Source: Epiperipatus broadwayi (Eukaryota > Onychophora > Udeonychophora > Euonychophora > Peripatidae). From it: 64,000 nt of DNA. Where the stretch lies: the NCBI GenBank assembly GCA_028023455.1, contig JAQFVV010012420.1:3596001-3660000 (forward strand), read 5' to 3'. Position numbers and translations under genes: made by a program. Positions 47,300 through 60,224 of the stretch are shown here, in pieces. Below the pieces are notes generated by a model. The model worked only from the letters and a program-made list of their open reading frames with translations, ran no database searches and was not told the DNA's origin. Within the stretch, counting starts at the first letter, position 1. Each line of letters starts with the position of its first letter.

Positions 47300-47934
47300 T
47301 AATAATAGTTTTATTGAATATATGACTCTTTATATTATATTTTCCTAATTTAAATTCCTCTTTAATATCAGTCACAGTTATTTCTAAAAGAGTTTTATCT
47401 CTGAAGTACCTTTTAATTGATGTTTCATGAGCCCACATTTGTTTATTCCTCATCAATTTTAAGGGATTAATTTTATAAACCACTGCATATGATGTTATAA
47501 GCATACTATTAATAAACTGCTCGCCAACAATAAATACCTCTTGTCTTGACCTTTAAAAATAAATTCTGTAACCTTTCAATTTACCATCATTGCATATATA
47601 TATATCTACAATAAATTTAGTCTACCAAATATACCTTTTGTGTTAATAATCTTGGTAAACATGTACATCATTAAACACATATCTTCCATAAACTAATAAT
47701 TCCGAGAGGTGGTTATTCTTTGGATCCTACTTCTTATAAAACAGGAACCATAAACTTAATGAGGTAGTCAGTTATCAGATTTTACCTCGCATAAATAATA
47801 TTCTTAATATTAAATCTGTCTTAGAGGTGATAAACTCCGGAACACATCCCTGAGAAAACCAATTCTACTTTGTTAATTACTTCTCTTCATAATACCATAA
47901 CAATTGGAAAAGAAAAAATACCTTTGGTGTTCTT
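47300..47934. other. No gene seen; AT-rich DNA
   Basis: An 82-codon minus-strand frame (47504-47256) overlaps the SINE tail and has no recognisable domain. Confidence 0.35.
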
Positions 47935-47941
47935 CCATAAA

Positions 47942-48897
47942 ATAATAATCAGAAAATAATAAATTCTTTACAACAGCTATATAAATATCAAATTTTTTTA
48001 ATATACATAAAAAGCCTTTTTACCTGATTTGGTGCCCTTTTCACATGTTAATAATCTATTACATTAACAAACTATTTCAGACATAAAACCATCTATTGTT
48101 CAATAATGAAATTAAAACAAAGAATAACAATATAAATCATTAAATATATATCAAAACCTGCATATATAAATCCAGTAATTACAAAATAATTGACTATATC
48201 ATAACAATACAATAAATAAATTACATGCATTTTTTACAATTACATATATGTCAATTTATATAATTTTCCATTCATTTTTAATTAACCAAATTTATAAATC
48301 TTGTAAATATTCATGGTTAATTAAAAATGGATAGAAAATTATACAAATTGACATATATATAATTGTAAAAAAATGCATGTAATTTATTTTATTTATTGTA
48401 CTGTTATGATATAGTCAATTATTTTGTAATTATTGAATTTATTTATAATATTCATTAAGGCTGTAGCCTCAATCACATGCGTATTTATTTATGCAAGTTT
48501 TGATATATATATATTTTAAAATAAATTTACTAATCAAAAAAGATTACAAATAGGATAAATCATGTATACAATAAGTAAATAACTGAAAAAAAGACTGATA
48601 ATATTTATGAAAAAATTCAAAAAGTGTTAAGTACTAAATTTTGAAACAAAAATTATTAAGATGGGAAAGCAACCTTAACCCATGTATCCATATGAATAGA
48701 AAGTGGAAAAAGTTTTGAATCTCTGATGTTTGCTTGAACACTAGATGGTTTTATATCTGAAATAGTTCGTTAACGTAATAGATTAACATTTGAAAAGGGC
48801 ACCAAATCCGGTGCTGAAAAAGGCTTTTTATGGATATTAGAAAAATTTGATATTTATATAGCTATTTTAAATTTATTATTTTTTGATTATTATAATA
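47942..48897. repeat. Large foldback element, about 956 bp
   Basis: The left arm (47942-48290) and right arm (48312-48897) are reverse complements. Landmarks are 'aaaaagcctttttacc...gatttggtgcccttttca' on the left, mirrored at about 48800-48830, and 'tttttaattaacca' against 'tggttaattaaaaa' at the centre. The right arm carries about 250 bases of additional sequence in one or more insertions. The direct repeat CCATAAA abuts both outer ends (47935-47941 and 48898-48904), a possible 7-bp target duplication. No protein is encoded. Confidence 0.75.
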
Positions 48898-48904
48898 CCA
48901 TAAA

Positions 48905-51800
48905 TATAAAATATACTTGACTATAAACAAAGGACCTAAACAATTGTATTTATATAATAAGTTCCACAAATCTAAGTATACTTTGATTATTAATGCAAGC
49001 GTCAAATGTATGTTCAAGACAATACTTATCACACTTAAAAATTATAATCAATTTATCTGTTCAATTTAAAATTACACTGATTACAATTCTGTTTTGTTTT
49101 TGTTTTTTTTTTTAAAAAAAAAAAAGCAGTCATTAATTCTAGTTTTTGGAAATTTCACTTATCTTGGAACATATTTCCACATGTGCACGGATAGCGTATT
49201 TGCTAATATGACTATTATTCCCTCTGGTTAATTTACCTAGATTTTAATATCTGACAATCTAAAATATTATGAAATTACTTTTTAAAATAAATTCTATAAG
49301 AAAGAGTGAATATATTCTTTAAAAAAATGAAATGTTTAGACAAATTAAATTGTAATTTAAGTTGCTTCTTTTAACTTAGTTTAAAACAAAACAAACATTC
49401 ACTTGTGCATGCTAGCATATTTCAATCAATTTACAATTTATATATAGTTTTAAATATGATATATAAATGCAATATATATATTCAGAAGTCGGAGCAAAAA
49501 ATACCCTTAACATAAGACTCAATCAGAAATAGTTTTATTTCTGTACATGTAACCATGATCAAATATTTTTTTGCAGGAATTCTTTCGCAAAACTTCATAG
49601 TTCATCCTATGAGCTTTCCTCAGAGACATGGACAACTTTTTTTTAAGACAAAGCTAAAAGTCACATGTAAGCTTCCTTGACAGAATTGATTTATTCTTCC
49701 TCTGCCTTACAGATTTGTTTAATGAAAATTGCTACTTAAATATTCAATATTCATCGGGTCACTTTTTTTCAATTGCATTATGAATTGGATTTAGAATAGC
49801 ATATTCAGATTAACAAAATCCAAGAAAGACTTCAGGTTTTTCCTACATCTTAACTCAAAGAACAGTAATAAAGTGCACATCTAAAGAAATCCACACTTAT
49901 ATGTGCTCTGAATGACCTCATTTGTTTTTCAAATCTTAGATGCACTATAATCCTCTAATTAATTAAATTCTTATCATGGAATAAAAACTACATTAGACAT
50001 ATTTAATTTATAACATATTTTCTCACTCTCAAAGAATAAAAAACACAAAAATGCAACTTTAAATTAAAATGAAATCTTTATCTTTTTATTAAGCCGAAAT
50101 GAAATCCTTTAATTAAATCTCATCTTTTTATTTTATTTTTTAAGATCTATTTTTTTAAATCTGTTGATTTTGACATAATATAGCATTTAAACACACATTC
50201 AACCATACATTCTGCCACTAGTAATTGTAAGCATTTTTTTTTTTTTTTTGATTCTAAATCTTTTAATTTCCAATAAGAAAACTATATTATTTTATTATGA
50301 AATATTTATTCTATAAGGTTTTTTTGTTTAATAACTCTTCAAAAAGTTCAATGCTACCTTTTATTATTCAGTTCCACAAGTATTATTAACTAGCTTTCCC
50401 CCATGTAAGACCACATGAATGATCATGAAATTGATCTATTGCAAAATATTTGAGACGTATATATGCAAAGGTCACATGTCACAAATAAGGAAGATAGTAT
50501 ATATATCAGCATACAGTATTATGTAAATTACATTTTACATTATTTGAAGCATCTGTAGTGACTAAGTTCTATAGGAATGCAGGTGTATGCACATAACATA
50601 AAATACATAAGTTGTTTATATACATAAATATGTCATCAATTAGAATAAAATTTAGTAAATAATTATCATTTCTATCACTATGATTAATAAAAACACACAT
50701 GAAGAATAAAATATGTACAATATTATACATTTGTAACATAGGCTGGATTATTTCTATTATCTAGTTGAATTATTGTTTTTAGAAAAAAAAAAAAAACTTT
50801 ATTTACATTTTTCCAAATATATTTAAATCATGATCAAAGATCAATTTCAGGGGGAAATATTGTATATATGAATTTATTTTTAATAAAAGTATTATATATA
50901 TTTAAGTACATTAGATAAAGATGTTATTTTTGTTTTTAAACACAGTAACATCCTACAACTGTGACATAATTCCAACTTTAATAAACACATGCAGATAATA
51001 GCAAATCATATAATAAGCAAAAACAAGTTTTCCCTAATAAAAATCATTGACATAGTAATTCAATATTCAGAATTTCCACTTTCTCATTTAGAAATCTTTC
51101 TTGATGTGCTAAAAATTTTAACCCTGTTTTTCAAGCTCATGGTTAAAATTATTTATGTAACAAAGAATAATAATTTTTAAAAAAAATCATTATAGTGCTT
51201 TCAACTTTATATATATATTAAAGCACAATAAGGAATTTTAGTATAACAAAACAGTAAGCATTATGATCAAAATAATTCTTTTTTTTTTCCTAAAACAACT
51301 ATCAGCAATTCCGAACTAAAGCTTTTAAAACATGCCCATTTAAAAGCATTAACAAGTTTTACAACTTACAATTTTAGATAAATAGGTGAAAAATAAGTTA
51401 CCAATATTTTATTTATATCAAACAGATTGTACAAATCAATACTTAATTACTATATTTATGAGTTGGCTATTGATATGCTAATGCACTATTTGTTTTATAA
51501 GGATCAGTGAAGAGGGCAGTTTTTTAGTCATAGATAAATCATTGGGCTAAATACAAAGCTTTAGTCACATTGAACAATAAAGAAATTAATTATATAAAAT
51601 TTAAAAGGTACGCCTGTAAATGTTTGAAATTCATTGCAATTATTTAATTACGGTTAGTATTATTACTATTATACATTAAACATATAAATAGCAAATGAAG
51701 ATTTATGATTATAAATTTTAATCAAGCTCATCCATATTTCTGTCAAAATGTACCAATTGACAAGCACTTGTCTATAAAGATGAAAATTTTAAAAAAGAAT
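48905..51800. other. No gene seen across 2.9 kb of AT-rich DNA
   Basis: There are homopolymers and TA tracts only. Short open frames have no recognisable motif. Confidence 0.4.
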
Positions 51801-51802
51801 GT

Positions 51803-52285
51803 ATCACACGATCACCATTTCTTATGCTTGCTCATAACTGTTATTAAAACAGGCAAGACAGAGAATCAATGGATGCCAGAAGGCTTGTGCATAAAATACC
51901 CATCTAGTGTCTACTCATCCAATATCCCCCGACTACTTTCTGGCTTGTGGCCTTCGTCAGTGACTATATAGGCTATGAGTTTGGATTGAAAATATAGTGT
52001 TTTCAATTTAAGACTCATAGTTTTGTAGTTAGGTGGCTGCTGGATGGTTGCATTAGATTCTAAGATCTAGGCGCAGTGCTCTCAGATCCAAGGCTCCTCA
52101 CTGACGAAGGCCACAAGTCAGAAACTAGTCTGGGGATATTGGATGAGTAGGCACTAGATGGGGACTTTATGCACAAGCCTTTTGGCATCCATTGATTACT
52201 TTGGCTTGCACTAAGTGGCAATACATATAGAGAGTTCTGCCTGTTTTAATAACTTATATGAGTATAATAATATATCCATGGATCA
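51803..52285 (+). mobile_element. Palindromic retroposon, family P copy 3 (longest)
   Basis: Both arms are present: left 51803-51965 ('cacgatcaccatttcttatg', 'cttgtgcataaaat', 'catccaatatcccc') and right about 52096-52285 in reverse complement. A unique centre of about 130 bases lies between them. Each arm contains the core CTGACGAAGGCC-ACAAG then CAGAAA (right, 52100 onward; left on the minus strand from 51960). Left-arm stem II is GGC/GCC and right-arm stem II is GGC/GUC, around the loop CACAA. The inverted arrangement of two hammerhead-like terminal repeats is a known Penelope-like layout. No protein is encoded. Target duplications are not clear because the right flank was later hit by a SINE. 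Confidence 0.7.
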
Positions 52286-52287
52286 CA

Positions 52288-52299
52288 ACTTTTAAAATA
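52288..52299 (+). repeat. 12-bp target duplication, left, of SINE copy 3
   Basis: ACTTTTAAAATA is repeated perfectly at 52402-52413. Confidence 0.8.
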
Positions 52300-52401
52300 G
52301 GTTTTTTTTTTTTCATGTCAAAAGCACTGATCGGGAAGCGAACTCAGGCCAGCTGCTTGGGAGGCAGCTATGCTAACCATTAGGCCACCAACACTTGCCA
52401 G
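52300..52401 (-). mobile_element. tRNA-derived SINE, copy 3, with perfect TSD
   Basis: On the minus strand the body reads 'agtgttggtggcctaatgg' (good A box TGGCCTAATGG). The anticodon stem GCTGC/GCAGC is perfect around CTCCCAA (anticodon CCC, Gly-like). A B-box-like GAGTTCGCTTCC and then GTGCTTTTGACATG and a poly(A) tract (poly(T) on the plus strand) follow. Perfect 12-bp duplications flank it, so this is a LINE-mobilised insertion about 100 bp long, and the youngest-looking of the three. Confidence 0.85.
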
Positions 52402-52413
52402 ACTTTTAAAATA
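52402..52413 (+). repeat. 12-bp target duplication, right, of SINE copy 3
   Basis: This is an identical copy of 52288-52299. Confidence 0.8.
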
Positions 52414-54645
52414 ATTTTTAACAACTTTTAATCATATAGTTAAATAAATTTTTATGGCACATACAAATCATTATGTAAGCAAATGTGATCATCGACATTC
52501 TACAAATGGAGAATATAAAAGCTAACTTTTGCATCAATATTTATTTTCTCAGTATTTATTAAAAACATGATCATATCTCTAATAATATATTACGACATTT
52601 GAATTATTAAGTTCAAATGAGCATTGAGAAAAAACCATATCTGTGAATATTCTCTATTGTATGCTTATTCTTAAGATCATCCATACCAAGAAGTTTAATA
52701 TGTTTTGGATCTTTATGTACTCAAAACTTTACAACAAGTTCTCTAAAAATTACAAAAACTATGGGTTCATTCCATGCCAAGTGATACACTATTTTAACAA
52801 TTTTGAAACTGATCCTTCTGAATTTCTTTCAAATTTGTATTTATTACCAGAGAGAATAAAAAAAAAAAACACAATTTAAAATTTGTACCTGCTATATTTT
52901 AGAAATTATACCTGGTTGAAATTTTCAGACAACTGCAATTTTGTGTTCTTGTGCAATTATAGAAAAAATGATTACTCGGGCTAGATTGAAATTAAAAGGC
53001 TAAATAAAGTACTCAATTATAGTTTGTTTTTTGACTTTCATATACAAAACTTCCCTATATATTTTTTTTGTTTTAAATTTCAAAGTCATTTACTAAAATT
53101 TTTACTTTGAATTTCTCATAAATCTACATTTCAAAAATTTGAAACAAAAAAACATATATATATATATTGAAACAGTGTAGGATTTGCTTTACAAATCTTT
53201 GTTTCACCGTCTCTCACTTCTTTCCTACCCTCATACCCTAGTTTAAACCCCAATTTATCATAGTGTCTATACTGCTGCTTATATGCCAAAATCCCGCTTA
53301 AATTAGATCAGGAATGTATAAATGCTTGTGATATAGATCATTTCAAAACCCTAAAATAGCGAGTATGTATACGTATGCATATTCATTTTAAAAAGGTCAT
53401 ATAAGTCGTATTTACAACATGCTGCAATAATATATTTTAAAACTTAAATAAAAATAATACTTTCATTATTTAAAGATTGTTTTGTTTAAATTTATTTATG
53501 TTAGAAATATTACATTCATAATATTTGTTTTCATTAAATAAAATAATATTTAACTTTAAATAGATTTAAACATTTAGATTTAAAAGTAATTTTTAGATTT
53601 AAAAAAATCACACCACAAATTTTATGAAAAAAGTAAATGAGGGTTGGGAAGAGAATAATGGACTTAATTAATTAAATTTGGTAAAATTTATTAACTAGTG
53701 GCTTAAATATTTTGCCATCAAGATAAACAACAGATATCCACTCAGATATTTTTAATTAAAATAAGTTAAAACCAAATTCTAATCCGAATATCTTAAAAGT
53801 AAAATTTAAGTATAAAAATCCCTGTTTTCAGATATTCGGATAAGTTGCAGCTTTTATTTTTGCATCTATTTTTGGTTCTAGATTGATCGCCGCAGGGTAG
53901 TTCTATTGTGAGTTCTTTTGGTATATATATAGGTCGATTTTATTGAGATATTCTATGCTTTTCTAAGTATATATCATCATATGCTTTTCTAATTAGTATA
54001 ATCTATTGTGAGCTCCTTTGCTTTAAATATATTATGTAGTTAATATTTTATGTTTAATCTGTTAGCTGAGATATTATTTTAACGTATTCAGTTGAATTCG
54101 CAGCTGAATATATTTTTTTGAGTATTATTGCTGAATTAAGAGACCAAACTCACCTTAATTTTAAACAAGTTCGTATATTTTGATACCAGCCTGCTAATTG
54201 AAAGTAGAATGTCTGAGTAGAGGCCGGCAGGAAGGCATTTCTTCCTTCTCAAAATGGTCATTCCTGCGGCACATACCATCAGATGACCGTACCTATTATA
54301 AACTGCCACTGAAAATGTGTCAAATTTGATCATGGACCAAGAAGCTGCCATGTCAAGATCAATGTTGCTTAACTTCCATTAAAGCCTCCAATTAAAGTCG
54401 ACAGGATAAAACAAAATGTGCATGGACTGCCCAATTGATATGAGGTAACCTCAATTAACCCAAGAGCTCTAGTGTTGTATATTTCCCTTTAATGCTAACT
54501 AAATTTTAAATGTAATTTTTATTATAAAATAGCATAATCCGAAAAAATATTTGTAATGTAATTTGTGTGCTTTTCTCTCTATCCTTGGGTTGATATTTTT
54601 CTATTTAATAATTTATTTTATGTCTTTTTTATGGTAGTGTGCTTA
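52414..54645. other. No gene seen; higher-G+C patch at 54.16-54.44 kb
   Basis: Most is AT-rich. Positions about 54160-54440 are richer in G+C and hold a 71-codon minus-strand frame (54351-54136) without a recognisable domain. Around 53880-54030 the motif 'ctattgtgag(c/t)tc' with 'cttttcta(a)' recurs two or three times, a weak internal repeat. Confidence 0.3.
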
Positions 54646-54649
54646 GATA

Positions 54650-54766
54650 GTCATCGAACGAGCGAATTATTTCTTTTCCCCTTTATTAGTATGCCGCCAT
54701 ACTATTGCGGATAATTGTATATCTGACCCCCTATTAAATGTCTTATAAAATCGCTCGTTCGAGGGC
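54650..54766. mobile_element. Short MITE, 117 bp, TA-flanked
   Basis: The left end GTCATCGAACGAGCGAATT is mirrored by the right end, reverse-complemented GCCCTCGAACGAGCGATTT. TA lies just outside both ends (54648-54649 and 54767-54768). This fits a miniature Tc1/mariner-type element. It is too short to encode anything. Confidence 0.7.
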
Positions 54767-54769
54767 TAC

Positions 54770-57700
54770 TTTATTTCATATTTTATTAATCTTTTAAATA
54801 ATTATGTCTTTCAAAAAAAGTATATTATTTCTCATTCTTTTATATAACGCAAGGATATATGCGAAATTAATAAGTGAACTATATAATATAGAGAAATGCA
54901 TGATTACGTATAATCATATGAATCTCTGTTTAATCATGCATTCCCCCTCCATTTTCTTATTTAAAATAACTTATTTTATTGTAATGATAGCGTAATTTGT
55001 GAATGTTAAAGTTGAGGTCAAGAAAGTGCGGACCACTATTTAGGAATTGATTAAGTGCCTTTGCTTAATTAGAATCACCCTTTTATACATTCGTTTATGC
55101 TTTATAGTGTGTATCGGTGTAGGTGTACTGGTTGTTTTGAGGCCTGCTTTGTTTTTCTCTAGGGACTTATGGCTCAATGCCATTTCCTCTTCTTGCGGTT
55201 TCCAAATAGTATATGCGCTAGAAAGCCATACCTGGGAATTTTACGCCTAAGTAACTCAGTCATGGAGTTTCATGGTATGATGCCAGACTCGGACCGATTG
55301 TTATGAAACCTTGCACGGGGTCCATGGCAAGACACCATCCCGTCTGCTTTATTTTGTTATTTATCATTTTATTTTATTTTACAAAGCAACACGGTTTTAA
55401 CATACCCCACTCCATCCTGTACATTAAACCTCCACTGGTATTAACAATCTTTTAATACTAACTGTTGATATTTCATCCAATTGCCCGCATCTTAATCACT
55501 TCCATGCCTCTAGCTCAGCGAGCTTTCGTCCGCACCATTCTTGAATTCATATAAATTCTTTTATCAAATATTAAATATAAACTTATTTTAAGCAAACACT
55601 TATTATATTCGTTGTAGGCCTTGTATATCTTGAAATCAGCATTTCTTCACTTAACTGTACTTTTGCTTAAGCACATTATTATATTATCTTGCATTAACCC
55701 GAGGTATAGAGAATATATATAAATTAACAAGCCATTAATGTAAATATAAATGGCACTTCATTAAATTTATTTCAAATCTATATTTTAATGAGTTAACGGG
55801 ATGGTCTGGCTTATACAGACAATGCCATCTTTATAATGTTCACTTAATAAACAGTATTTAAATTGTAATCATTTTGATATTACTTATTTATTTTCTGCGA
55901 TCCACACCATTACCTCGGACTATTCCACATTTTATATATATATAGTTTATACCATCCATAGTCGTTAGTTAGCAAACCTAATGATGTATTTTAATATAGT
56001 CTCTTGCTTCTACCTGACCACTGGCGCCGGCAAGAAAACTATGCTATTAGTAGCATCAGATGCATTGGCACATAGGTGGTGCTGTGGAGTAGAGACTTTG
56101 AATTCGAATTGGGATTTCTGGGAGGCAATTCCCAGAGTGTTGAGTTTTGTGTCTGGAGTTTGAATTCTGCAGTGTGTTAACGAGATACACGATTCTGACC
56201 ATTACAATATCTAAGTATCATTTATAAACATTTTATTATGGAATCACTTTTTTTAAAAAAAAAAAAATCATATAGATCAAAAAATAACTGATTTTGTAAA
56301 CAATTTAACTCAAAAATAGAATCATCAGACCTGCATGCTGAAATACCTTAAAAAACTAACTTAGAATGGAAAATCAAAATAATTAGTTTAGGGAAATTTT
56401 CATAAATTAAAACATTAGTAATGATGTATGATGGGTATTACTCAGCAAATGTCTGGAGATCAAGACAATAAGTTAGCACCAAGTTGCAAACTAGTTATAT
56501 ATTGTTGAAGTCAACAGTCTCTTTTGACCATGTTTTGTATTGTAACGAGCACAGACGTTCGTTACATTGTTTTTTTTTATATTTATTAAACATGAAAGTA
56601 AATTAAAAAGTTCGCATTTAAAAATTTTCTTTAAGAATTAAAAATTGAAACTAAATATCATCTTAAACTCATATATATTAAATCGCACAGATAAATGAAA
56701 AATTATTAAAATAAAACTTTATTAAAAAAAAAGTATTTTAAAACTAAATTTTAAAAGGATTTGGAGATAAAATTATATCTTTAAATATATTTTTGATTTG
56801 GAAAACAGGTTAATTAATCAGAAATGGAAATGATTGTTAATTAGTTAAATGTAAACCAGCCTTGGGCATTTAAATGTAAAAACATCGGTCAGATAGGAAA
56901 ACAATAGAAACTGTTAGCAAATAAGAAGAAATCCCTATGGAATCGGACCGCAGCGAAAGGACCATCGCATCGGTGACGTAATGTAAATTCAATCCTTCAC
57001 ATTAATATAAAAAGGACAAGTGACTGGAAATTGATTATTACGATGTGAAGGAATGTGACAGTACGGAGTTGGAGGTGAAGGAATTGACAGACGCACTGTC
57101 AATTCTTTCAGCTGTTAAAGAAAGGAGAAATGAACTATCGTTTCCTACATTGAGGACCAATTAAACTAAAAAAACCTCCGAATGAATAAATAAAACAAGC
57201 TAAATGGATACCTATCTTAGGACGGCGTGGGAATTCAGTATGGCAAGCAACGGATAAAGATGAACTGTTTTAAACCGTAAGAACTTTATAAATAATGAAC
57301 ATTAAATTAAAATTTTCTATATTTAAATGATTGCAATATGATCCTATCTGACCAAACTAAATTCTTTATTAATATGTTATTTGATGTATTTTTTTTCTTA
57401 TTTATGTAAAATCATTTCCATTTATTTATTTTTTATTCAAGTTTTTATCATGATTTTTTTGTTTTTCGTTAAATTAATTATATAAATGTTAAACTTAAGT
57501 CGGGCGTGAATGGCTGTATAGATTTGTAAAGTTATATTAGGGGAGGGTAATCTTAGGTTATTTGTGTCGTTGTTAGATTGGGTCAATGGATTGGATATAT
57601 TGATGTAGTTAGTAGATGTAGTCGGAGATTCGCTACTGGCAGAATCGCTTCATACGCCGCACTCTCCGTTTTGCCTAGGGAAGGAATTATAAGAGAGAGC

Positions 57701-58520
57701 GCAGTTCCTTTCTATGGAGTTTTTTTTTTATTGTTCTTCTCTTTGGATAGAAGTAATATTCCTATCTAATGAAAGTCAATATCTTCTCTTAATCTTTTTG
57801 GTGCTGCCGTATTCCGTATTACATTGAATACATCGATGTATCAGATGAATTGATGCCAGTTTGACTGCGAATTTTAGCCTAAGGTTAAATAGGGATAGAA
57901 TATTTTATTTTCAAATGCAAATCTATGTGGTCTATTCATACTTGACCATAAATAAAATGCATTAAATTTAAGTTGTTTATAGACGCTTGCATGGATTGAT
58001 TATCAATTAAGTATGTTTTGGGTTTTCATATTTGATCAAAATATATAGACATTCGATAAATAATGATACCTTACGGTGAGTATCTAAAATGTATTTATTC
58101 GGATGTCTTTTAAGTTATTGGTGACAATGCAAGTATCTTATGGTGAATACTATTGGGTTACATATAAATTTCCCTCCGCAATTGTCAGTAATCAATAATT
58201 TTGTATTTTGATCGTTTATGTTTCTTTTGAAATGTTTTTGACCGTGAAATCTATGTAACCGATCTATATTCAACATTATAAACAAGCTTTCATAAATTTA
58301 TATGTGCGAACTTAATTAAAATTATAATATAATAGTAATTAAATGTAAATTAAAGTAAAGTTAAAAATAATGTTAAATGTTAAAATGTAAACTGATACTA
58401 AAACAATTTTAAATCTTATATATATATGTGCGTAAATAAATTTTTGTATGTTAATTACTGGCAGTGGCTTATTTTATTCTTTTTTTTATATATACTCTTA
58501 GATTATCTTATTAAATCTCT
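54770..58520. other. No gene assigned; islands of higher G+C and CpG
   Basis: Islands at about 55090-55350, 56000-56200, 56940-57260 and 57560-57780 contrast with the AT-rich background and contain short open frames of 60-67 codons, none recognisable. Around 56990-57060 the inverted pair 'aatccttcacatt' / 'gatgtgaaggaatgtg' brackets a TATA-like 'aatataaaaagg'. This could be a promoter or 5' exon region of a gene or an unrecognised repeat; I cannot decide. Confidence 0.25.
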
Positions 58521-58524
58521 GCTA

Positions 58525-58700
58525 TTCCACTGAGCTAGTGACATGGGCTAACGACCGGAATCAAAATTTAAAAAAAAAAAAAAATTTTTTTTTTTTTGAC
58601 TTACGTATCTGCCTACTTTATAAATTTTTCTAGGTTCAAATGCCTAGATGGCGCCCTGTAGTGCAGATTACGTAAGTCTATTCTCCGGATCGTTACAGTA
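58525..58700 (-). repeat. Dispersed repeat family B, copy 2
   Basis: This is the reverse-complement partner of 9727-9906. It is better preserved at the 'ccactgagctagtgacatgg' block, and its centre is expanded by A and T homopolymers. Compared with copy 1 the two ends are conserved and the middle is not. Confidence 0.7.
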
Positions 58701-58789
58701 TATAATGTGTATATAGTATATATTTAAATAGTGTTGAGTGAGTATATTTATTTGAAATCCATTATGGCTGAAAATGTAAGTTAAACTGC

Positions 58790-60060
58790 TAAAATTTTCT
58801 TTTATAACCTATTTATCAAATGTGTTAGAACACATCTGAAATCTGTAACAAAATGGATATGTATCAGAAATCATTAAAAAGAGTATGAAAATTTGTGCTA
58901 ACTAAAACAATTAAATATATGAAATCAAAAGATAGCACAATATCAAGTTCAAGTATGTCAGATCATAATCAAGAAGTTAAAAAATTTTAAATTTATATGT
59001 TACCTTAGAGTATATAAGTCTTTAGGCAAACAGGCACCACCATATTATGATAAAAAAAAAAAAAAAAAGATGTTTGATACATAAATGCTTCATGGATAAC
59101 AGTTCTGATTGTAAAATATTATTTCAAAGAAGTAACAATATCATCAAAAAGCTGAAGATATATATATAAAGAGAAATTTGGAATTAACAGAAAGGCAAGA
59201 AAAGCAAAAGTTTTAGTAAAAGAAAAAGTTACATTTGCAATCTTAAATCAAAAGTCTGGAAGGTTTTTAAACAAATATATAATTAATAGGGTTAAATTTA
59301 ATATGACAGTAACAATGTTAGTTATCTTATGCCTAAAAAATTTTTTTGGCTTCAATGAAAATAAGTAACAAGATTAAAATAAATGTGCAAAAAAAAAGTA
59401 GTCATATTGGAAAATTTAAAAGAATTATTCAAGACAAAATATCTTGCTGAAAATATAGGATTTTCAAAATTTGCTTACAGAAGTGCTACTCTGACTCACA
59501 TTACATTAAAAGGTACCGTATTAAATATCATTAGTCTCAGTGAAGGGATAGTAATAGCGATTATAAAATTTATTTATCAAAAATGTTTAGGTGATGAGGC
59601 AAGTACAACATGCCACCTCAATAATTCTGGTGATCAATACTTTAAACAATAATTAATTATGAAAGTAAAAAAAAAAAAAGATAGACGATGTACATTTGAA
59701 ACAATCACCAAAACAACAGAAAAATTTGTGGAATTCTTGTCTGAAGGATTGTTGAATCTGAAAAATGCTAACCAAAAAAAAAATATCTGACCATTAAAAT
59801 TATTTAAAGAATTTCAAGAAACAGTATCTTTTAATTTTATAGAAAATCATAGGATGAGAAATAACGTAAAATTTCTAAGTATTGTTTGAATCTCTGAATC
59901 TGTTAAATATGGTAGTACAGTTGCTGTTCATTTATTTCAGATAAAATTTCTCACTAAAAGATCTATTTTTCCAATTGATCTGCTATACAATTTAAAAACA
60001 GAAAGAAATTCTGAAATACGTGTCATCATTAAAGACATTTTGGGATAAAACCTGAATGGT
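58790..60060 (+). pseudogene. Broken ORF of a transposon-associated protein family (GFSKF type)
   Basis: The best-preserved part (59383-59652) reads ILENLKELFKTKYLAENIGF then SKFAYRS, followed by spaced Cys and His residues (KCLGDEASTTCHLNN). After a stop and frameshift comes DRRCTFETITKTTEKFVEFL (about 59680-59740). I recall an abundant uncharacterised invertebrate ORF family with L.ELY..FK...P...IGFSKF...RPK, then C..P....CYL..C, then DRCTLETI...T. The order agrees, which is why I group the pieces. Upstream (58880-58980) a lysine- and serine-rich run could be its N-terminus. Many stops make it nonfunctional. No terminal repeats were found. The family's biochemical role is unknown to me. Confidence 0.45.
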
Positions 60061-60224
60061 ATTTCTATACAATAATATATGATAAAATCATAATGAAAGC
60101 AATTCTCCAGTGATCTTATGAAGTACAAAATGTGATCTTTGCAGCTGTAAAATGTAAGTAAAGGTAAGTCCAATATATTCATTATATATAAAAGTGGAAA
60201 AACAACTTTGTAGAGATATATAAA

